In this document: in pieces, positions 59,292 through 64,000 of the stretch
Layout: each line of letters opens with the position of its first letter
How positions within the stretch are numbered: position 1 is the first letter of the stretch
From: Candidatus Hydrogenedentota bacterium
GTDB taxonomy: Bacteria; Hydrogenedentota; Hydrogenedentia; Hydrogenedentales; CAITNO01
Direction: 5' to 3'
Assembly: GCA_903893795.1 (NCBI GenBank)
Contig: CAITNO010000110.1
Coordinates: 1-64,000 of the forward strand
DNA: 64,000 nt
Program-made: the position numbers and the translations under genes
Notes under the pieces: model-generated
Databases searched by the model: none
Seen by the model: only the letters and a program-made list of their open reading frames with translations
What the model was told of the DNA's origin: nothing

Positions 59292-61283
59292 TTACGGCGC
59301 CACCAGCTTGATGTAGTCGTTGTAAACGGCGGAGTAGTTGTTTCCGGCGTCGAGATACTGCACGCGCACCGTGTAGTAACCCAATGGGGCGGGCAGCAGG
59401 TAGGACCTTGGGGTGTTCATCGTTTCCCAGGCAGTCCAGGTGGCGCCGTCGATGCTGAACCGCATGCGGTTTACCCCGGAACCCGTCCCATCGGACCAGG
59501 CCAGCCCCAGCGATACGGTGCGGCTCTTGGTGCTCGATGCGCCGCCGTTGATGAGGATGCTGCCCGTGGGGGGGACGGTGTCCACGCGGATGTAATCACT
59601 GTAGATGGCGGAGTTGTTTCCCGCCGCATCGCGGAACATGGCGCGGACCGTTTTGTATCCCTCGCCCGCGGGCAGGGTCCATGTCCGGGTCTTGGCCAGC
59701 GCTTCCCAGGCGGTCCAAGTGGCGCCGTCATTGCTGAATTTCATGCGCACCGTGCCCGAGCCACCCTTGTCGGCCCAGGTCAGGGCAAGGGTCACATTCG
59801 CACTGTTGGTGACGGAACGGTTGCCGTTGATCACAACCGTCCCCGTGGGGGCGATGGTGTCGGGGGTGAGCACACGCCAGAGGTCGTTGCAATAGTCCAG
59901 CGTTCCCGCACTGTCGAGCCCACGGCCGCCAAAGAGCCACAGCGCGCCCGAAGGGCTGGTCCACGAAACGGCATCGGTGCGCGCGCCGGGCGTGTTGGCC
60001 GCCGCGGCGGTTCCGGGAGTGCCATAGACGCCGCTTTGGCTGGCCGTGCTGGCCCCCTTCATCCAGGTCCAGTTCCCCGTCAAGGGGTCGTATTTCCAGA
60101 GGTCGTTGAGAACACCGTTTGCCGACGCACCGTCCATGCCGCTGCCGCCAAAGAGCCACATTGCGCCTGTGCCGTCGTTCCAGGCCACGGCCTGATAGCG
60201 CGCGCCCGGGGTGTTTTTTGCCGCGGCGGTTCCGGAAGTGCCGTAGGTGCCTGATTGATCGAAGGAACTGGAGCCTTTCACCCAGGCCCAGTATCCCGTC
60301 GGCGGGTCGTATTTCCACAGGTCGTTGAGCAGGCCGATGTTTCCGTCGATATCCCACCCGTATCCGCCAAAGAGCCACATGGCACCCGAAGGGTCGGTCC
60401 ATGCCAGCCCGCTTTCGCGCACACCCGGGGTGTTGCCATATTCCGGTGTTCCCAGTGTGCCGTAGGTGCCCGGTTGGTTGATTACCGACGTGCCCTGCAT
60501 CCAGGCCCACCTGTTGGTGATTGGGTCATATTTCCAGAGGTCGTTGAGGTAGTCCAGATGGGAGTAGCCGTCATAGCCGAAACCGCCAAAGAGCCACAAC
60601 CCGCCTGCATCATCGGCCCATGCCACCGCGCCGGTCCGCCCACCGGGGGTGTTGTCCGCCGCCGCCTTGCGAAAGCTGCCGTAGGTGCCGATGTGGTTGA
60701 CCGTGTTGGGACCCTTCATCCAGGTCCAGTCTCCGGTGGCCGGGTCAAGTTTCCACAGGTCATTAAGCCGCCCCAGACGGGCCGCGCTGTCATAGCCCCG
60801 GCCGCCAAAGAGCCACAGCGCGCCCGCGCTGTCGGTCCATGAGACTGCGCCGGTGCGTCCGCCGGGGGTGTTTTCCGCCGCCGCGGTTCCGAGTGTGCCG
60901 TAGACGCCCGATTGGCTGGTTTGTCCGCCCTTCACCCATACCCAGTTTCCGGTGACGGGCGCGCATTTCCACAGGTCGTTGTAATAGAGTTCGCCCCCGG
61001 TCCCGTCATAGCCGAGGCCGCCGAAAAGCCACAGCGCCCCCGCCGAATCGGTCCATGAGACCGCATTGTTGCGCGCGCCGGGCGTGTTGGCCGCCGCGGG
61101 CGTGCCAGGCGTGCCGTAGACCCCCGACTGGTTGACCGTGCTGGCTCCCTTCATCCAGGCCCACTGCATGCCCGAATCGGCCCAGGCAGCCTGCCCGACC
61201 GGTCCGCAGGACCACCCCGTTACCACCGCCCACAGCACGGCGAGCGCCACCGCCCACTTCAAGAGTTCTTGTGTCCGGTTCAT
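59292..61283 (-). CDS. Secreted Kelch-like six-bladed propeller protein, paralogue C
   Basis: About 663 residues. ATG 61283 has AGGA 9 nt upstream; an ATG at 61292 abuts that site and is rejected. Signal peptide at about 1-35 (VALAVLWAVVTGWSCGPVG, similar to paralogue A). Six propeller units (MQWAWMKGASTVNQSGVYG first) and two Ig-like repeats ending YNDYIKLVAP. Length is within two residues of paralogues A and B, so whole-gene duplication with unit number preserved is likely. Ligand unknown. Confidence 0.85.
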   Translation of the reverse strand: MNRTQELLKWAVALAVLWAVVTGWSCGPVGQAAWADSGMQWAWMKGASTVNQSGVYGTPGTPAAANTPGARNNAVSWTDSAGALWLFGGLGYDGTGGELYYNDLWKCAPVTGNWVWVKGGQTSQSGVYGTLGTAAAENTPGGRTGAVSWTDSAGALWLFGGRGYDSAARLGRLNDLWKLDPATGDWTWMKGPNTVNHIGTYGSFRKAAADNTPGGRTGAVAWADDAGGLWLFGGFGYDGYSHLDYLNDLWKYDPITNRWAWMQGTSVINQPGTYGTLGTPEYGNTPGVRESGLAWTDPSGAMWLFGGYGWDIDGNIGLLNDLWKYDPPTGYWAWVKGSSSFDQSGTYGTSGTAAAKNTPGARYQAVAWNDGTGAMWLFGGSGMDGASANGVLNDLWKYDPLTGNWTWMKGASTASQSGVYGTPGTAAAANTPGARTDAVSWTSPSGALWLFGGRGLDSAGTLDYCNDLWRVLTPDTIAPTGTVVINGNRSVTNSANVTLALTWADKGGSGTVRMKFSNDGATWTAWEALAKTRTWTLPAGEGYKTVRAMFRDAAGNNSAIYSDYIRVDTVPPTGSILINGGASSTKSRTVSLGLAWSDGTGSGVNRMRFSIDGATWTAWETMNTPRSYLLPAPLGYYTVRVQYLDAGNNYSAVYNDYIKLVAP

Positions 61284-61652
61284 TGTTGGCATTCCTGATT
61301 GCAGTCACGGGCAGGCAGACCGCATGCAAAACACAAGCCACCAGGAGATGGCGGTTCTGTGCCGCCAACCGATAATTTCAGTATAGACAGCGCCGTTGAT
61401 TCAATACAATGCCGATTCTGGCGATCTCGGTTTATGTTGTCGGTTCGTATCCGAAGATTCCGGGGCCTTCGTCGGCATTGGAATTGAAGCCACCACCCAT
61501 GATGTTCATCTCAAGTATGTTTCAGTCAGCCTGCCATATACCAGATTGTTGCACTCATACGGTCTCAAAACAATGGTAGTATTGGGTGGGTTCGATATCA
61601 TCGTGCCAACCCCAGGCAGATGGTGTCCAACGAGTTGGTGTACGTGAAAGAC
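61284..61652. other. Divergent intergenic region before the cysteine peptidase
   Basis: AT-richer than its surroundings, with no gene recognised. TACAAT at 61405-61410 (+) could be a -10 element, but no matching -35 is visible. The plus-strand frame at 61620 adds an unlikely N-terminus to the peptidase. Confidence 0.35.
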
Positions 61653-63389
61653 ATGATAAAGCACCCATTTCTCGTTTGCGTTTTGGCGTTGTCGGCAGTC
61701 CTTTTCGCGTCCTCCGGCGCGCAAGCGATGCAAATTGCCCCAGCGAATCCTGAATTCGTGGCGTGGCAGTCCGGCAAGTCTCTGGGTGGCGGACAGTTCG
61801 GTTACGTGCCCCCACCGGTGGACTGGGCCGGCAAGCAGGCCCCTTCTGGAAAGGCCGCGCCGCCCGCCAGTTTCGACCTGCGCACGCAGGGTGCCCTCAC
61901 CAGTGTGAAGAGTCAGGGTGCCTGCGGTGCCTGCTGGGCTTTTTCCGCCTGCTCCGCGATGGAAAGCTGGGCTCTGTGGAAACTCCCCCAGTCCCTTGAT
62001 TTCTCCGAAAACAACATGAAGAACCACCACGGTTTCCTGCTGGGTTCCTGCGACGGCGGAAACAACGACATGGCCACGGCCTACCTGTCGCGGGGTGACG
62101 GTCCCTTCCTTGAGGCAGATGACAGCTACAATGACATGGGCGTCACTGTTCCAGTTCCCGGGGCGAAACCCGTCAAGTATGTGATGTCAATGCCCGTCTT
62201 CACCCTGGGCGCCGGGGGCGACCGCACCGAAATTCAGAACGCCATCATGACTTTCGGCGCGCTGTCCGTTGCTTTGACCTGGAACGACAACGCGTTCAAC
62301 AGCAGCACCAACACCTACTACTTTCACAACAACGCGGGCGCCAGCTATGGGCACGCTGTTGCGGTGGTCGGCTGGGACGATGCCAAGGCAGTTCCCGGCG
62401 CACCGGGCGCGGGCGCATGGATCTGCAAGAACAATTGGGCAACCTCATGGGGGGAAATCGGCTTCTTCTACATCTCTTACTACGACACCGCCGCGGTCAA
62501 GGAGGCCCGGGCCTTTATCAACCAGGTTCCGGCAGGCACCTACAGCCGCATTTACCAGTATGACCCCCTCGGCATGACGGGAGCGGCGGGTTCCGGCGTT
62601 TCCAACGACATGTGGGGCGCCAACGTATATACCACCGCCTCCGCCGGCAGCATCACGGGCGTGGGCACCTGGGCCGCCGGACACAACACTTCGTACCAGG
62701 TTGTTGTGTACAGGTCGGGTTTTAACGGCGGCTTCTCCAATCCCGCGGCCAACGTCAGCGGCACTGCCGACCAGCCGGGATATTTTGTGGTTGATCTGCC
62801 CGCGCCGGTGGGCGTCGCTTCGGGTGAGAAATTCTCCGTCACTGTGCACTACACCACACCCGGCGAGCCTTATCCGCTTCCGCTGGAAATACCCGTCGCC
62901 GGATACGCAAACGCCACCGCCGCCGCCGGCCAAAGCTACATGAGTGATGACGGCGCAACCTGGCAGGACATCCCCACCCAGGGCGGCACCTGGTCCAATG
63001 CCAACGCCTGCATCAAGGCGCTGGTGAAGGAGGCAGCGACTCCGGTCGAACTCACCGTGTACGGTCCCGGACTGGCGCAGGTGGGAAATGCGCTGAACTT
63101 CCTCGCGGTTGCGACGAATCTGGTGGGCGCGGCCACCTACCAGTGGCGGATGGATTCCGTAAACATCGGCGGCGCGACGCAAAGCACCTTCGTGATTCCC
63201 TTCGCCAACACCTACAACACCGGCGACTACACCGTGGTGGTGACCGATGAAAGCAAGGCCGCCTACGAGAGCAGGCCCTACCACGTTGAGGTGCTTCCCG
63301 CAGATTCCATTCCGGTTGCGGGCATGGCGGGGCTGGCCGCGCTGACCGCCGCACTGGCCGTTCTCGGCGCAAAACGCCGCCGCAAATAA
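61653..63389 (+). CDS. Secreted papain-family (C1A) cysteine peptidase with lectin-like and Ig-like domains and C-terminal anchor
   Basis: About 578 residues. Start uncertain; ATG 61653 opens a good signal peptide (MIKHPFLVCVLALSAVLFASSGAQA). The mature peptidase begins near FDLRTQGALTSVKSQGACG. Catalytic triad visible: Cys94 (GACWAF), His234 (SYGHAVAVVGWDD), Asn261 (KNNWATSWGE). A beta domain like the lectin-like module of other bacterial C1 peptidases follows (about 300-460; YQYDPLGMTG, YQVVVYRSG), then an Ig-like domain (about 470-550; TYQWRMD). The tail is IPVAGMAG from 553, a helix and AKRRRK. Probably a surface protease; no long inhibitory propeptide is evident. Confidence 0.87.
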   Translation: MIKHPFLVCVLALSAVLFASSGAQAMQIAPANPEFVAWQSGKSLGGGQFGYVPPPVDWAGKQAPSGKAAPPASFDLRTQGALTSVKSQGACGACWAFSACSAMESWALWKLPQSLDFSENNMKNHHGFLLGSCDGGNNDMATAYLSRGDGPFLEADDSYNDMGVTVPVPGAKPVKYVMSMPVFTLGAGGDRTEIQNAIMTFGALSVALTWNDNAFNSSTNTYYFHNNAGASYGHAVAVVGWDDAKAVPGAPGAGAWICKNNWATSWGEIGFFYISYYDTAAVKEARAFINQVPAGTYSRIYQYDPLGMTGAAGSGVSNDMWGANVYTTASAGSITGVGTWAAGHNTSYQVVVYRSGFNGGFSNPAANVSGTADQPGYFVVDLPAPVGVASGEKFSVTVHYTTPGEPYPLPLEIPVAGYANATAAAGQSYMSDDGATWQDIPTQGGTWSNANACIKALVKEAATPVELTVYGPGLAQVGNALNFLAVATNLVGAATYQWRMDSVNIGGATQSTFVIPFANTYNTGDYTVVVTDESKAAYESRPYHVEVLPADSIPVAGMAGLAALTAALAVLGAKRRRK

Positions 63390-63484
63390 CGTCACCAGAA
63401 CAGATTCCTTCCTGTTCCGGCGAAAGCCCCGGCTCGTATATACTCCCCGCATATTTGCGGGCTGCAACCGGGAAAGGATGTGTC

Positions 63485-64000
63485 ATGAACCGTTTCTGGG
63501 CATTGTGCGTGGCCTGTGCGCTGTGCGCGGCGGGCTGGGCCCACGGGCAGGAAGGCACACCAGGCTGGATTGACGTCACCAAGCCGCCCTACAACGCCCA
63601 GGGCGACGGTGTCACCGACAACACGAGGGCTTTTCAGGACGCGCTGCACCAGGCCGGGGAGGGTGCGGGCGGCACCGTCTTTGTGCCGCGCGGCCGCTAT
63701 CTCATCGCGGGGAACCTGCGCTTCCGGCCCAATGTGACACTGCTCGGCGCGTGGGAGTCCGTGCCCCATTCCTATACCTTCTTCGGCGACGGCAAGGAAC
63801 CGCTGCCCGGCTCGGTATTGCTGGCCACGGCGGGCGAAGGCAGCACCGAGGGCGCGTCGTTTATCTCGCTCCACACCAACTGCTGCATCAAAGGCCTGAT
63901 CATTTTCTATCCAAACCAGACCCGCACCAATCCGCCCAAGCCCTACCCTTGGACTATCGCCTCCACCGAGGGCGGCGCGGACCAGTGCACGGTGCGCGAC
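63485..64000 (+). CDS. Pectate-lyase-like right-handed beta-helix protein, N-terminal part
   Basis: The first 172 residues are present; the frame is open at the window end. ATG 63485 follows AAAGGA. Signal peptide at about 1-21 (FWALCVACALCAAGWA). Then IDVTKPPYNAQGDGVTDNTRAFQDAL and GGTVFVPRGRYLI, the classic opening of the Pectate_lyase_3 / GH28-like superfamily, followed by NLRFRPNVTLLG and FISLHTNCCIKGLIIFYPNQ from the first helix turns. Members cleave or bind acidic polysaccharides; the activity cannot be set from this part. It follows the peptidase by 95 nt in the same direction. Confidence 0.85.
   Translation, partial: MNRFWALCVACALCAAGWAHGQEGTPGWIDVTKPPYNAQGDGVTDNTRAFQDALHQAGEGAGGTVFVPRGRYLIAGNLRFRPNVTLLGAWESVPHSYTFFGDGKEPLPGSVLLATAGEGSTEGASFISLHTNCCIKGLIIFYPNQTRTNPPKPYPWTIASTEGGADQCTVRD

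Noticed and set aside
54827-61283. Regularly repeated DNA resembling a repeat array or CRISPR
   Set aside because: The repeats are coding, about 225 nt long, imperfect and explained by propeller units; no short identical repeats with unique spacers exist.
1-64000. tRNA, rRNA, riboswitch, insertion sequence or prophage
   Set aside because: No cloverleaf, rRNA, transposase, integrase or phage structural gene was recognised by eye; a tRNAscan-SE, Infernal or ISfinder run would be needed to exclude cryptic ones.

Overview
The window is about 60% GC and looks like a chromosomal segment of an uncultured, anaerobic, Gram-negative bacterium. My best guess is the PVC/planctomycete side of the tree, most likely Candidatus Hydrogenedentota. 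The clues are mixed: a protein resembling the hydrazine-synthase alpha subunit fused to a formylglycine-generating-enzyme-type domain, secreted proteins with VEGExx hexapeptide repeats, Ig-like domains and C-terminal sorting tails, GC-rich dispersed palindromes of a kind common in such genomes, a flavodiiron protein, and large multihaem cytochromes. The lineage is inference; no rRNA or tRNA gene was seen to settle it.

Layout. 67-2586 (-): YfhO-type membrane protein. 2884-6006 (+): secreted leucine-rich-repeat protein. 6188-7150 (+): aldo/keto reductase. 7629-22155 (+): a signalling block of seven genes (an 1888-residue multi-PAS kinase, a double receiver protein, a REC-PAS-GAF NarL-type kinase, a LuxR-type regulator, a REC-MEDS-PAS-PAS-kinase-REC hybrid, a REC-HD-GYP protein and a REC protein with a C-terminal Cys motif). 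It ends at a strong hairpin facing a cytochrome block.

22314-34907 (-): respiratory block. It encodes a Tat-exported 4Fe-4S protein, an NrfD/HybB-like quinone-interacting protein, a 13-haem periplasmic cytochrome, a c554-like tetrahaem cytochrome, a lipoprotein plus ResB and CcsA (system II cytochrome c maturation), a NapC/NirT (ImcH-like) membrane cytochrome and an OmcA/MtrC-like decahaem lipoprotein. Together these can be drawn as a route from the quinone pool through the periplasm to the outer surface, with its own haem-attachment machinery. No outer-membrane porin partner is present here.

35345-46483: secreted Ig/VEGE-repeat protein, GH51-like arabinofuranosidase, YXWGXW-repeat protein, DUF1003 protein, flavodiiron protein, HzsA-like/FGE fusion. 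46862-54531: DUF486 protein, then a minus-strand housekeeping run (CHAD, ruvX, mltG, pcs, tlyA, recN, LOG-like) and divergent queC. 54827-61283 (-): three tandem paralogues, each a predicted six-bladed Kelch-like propeller. 61653-64000 (+): secreted papain-family peptidase and the start of a pectate-lyase-like beta-helix protein cut by the window end.

Regulation and structure. Several Rho-independent-type hairpins separate units. A TACGGAT/ATCCGTA-like sequence recurs upstream of three cytochrome genes. Three different dispersed palindromic repeat types and one MITE-like inverted repeat lie in the intergenic spaces. No insertion sequence, prophage, CRISPR array, tRNA or rRNA was recognised.
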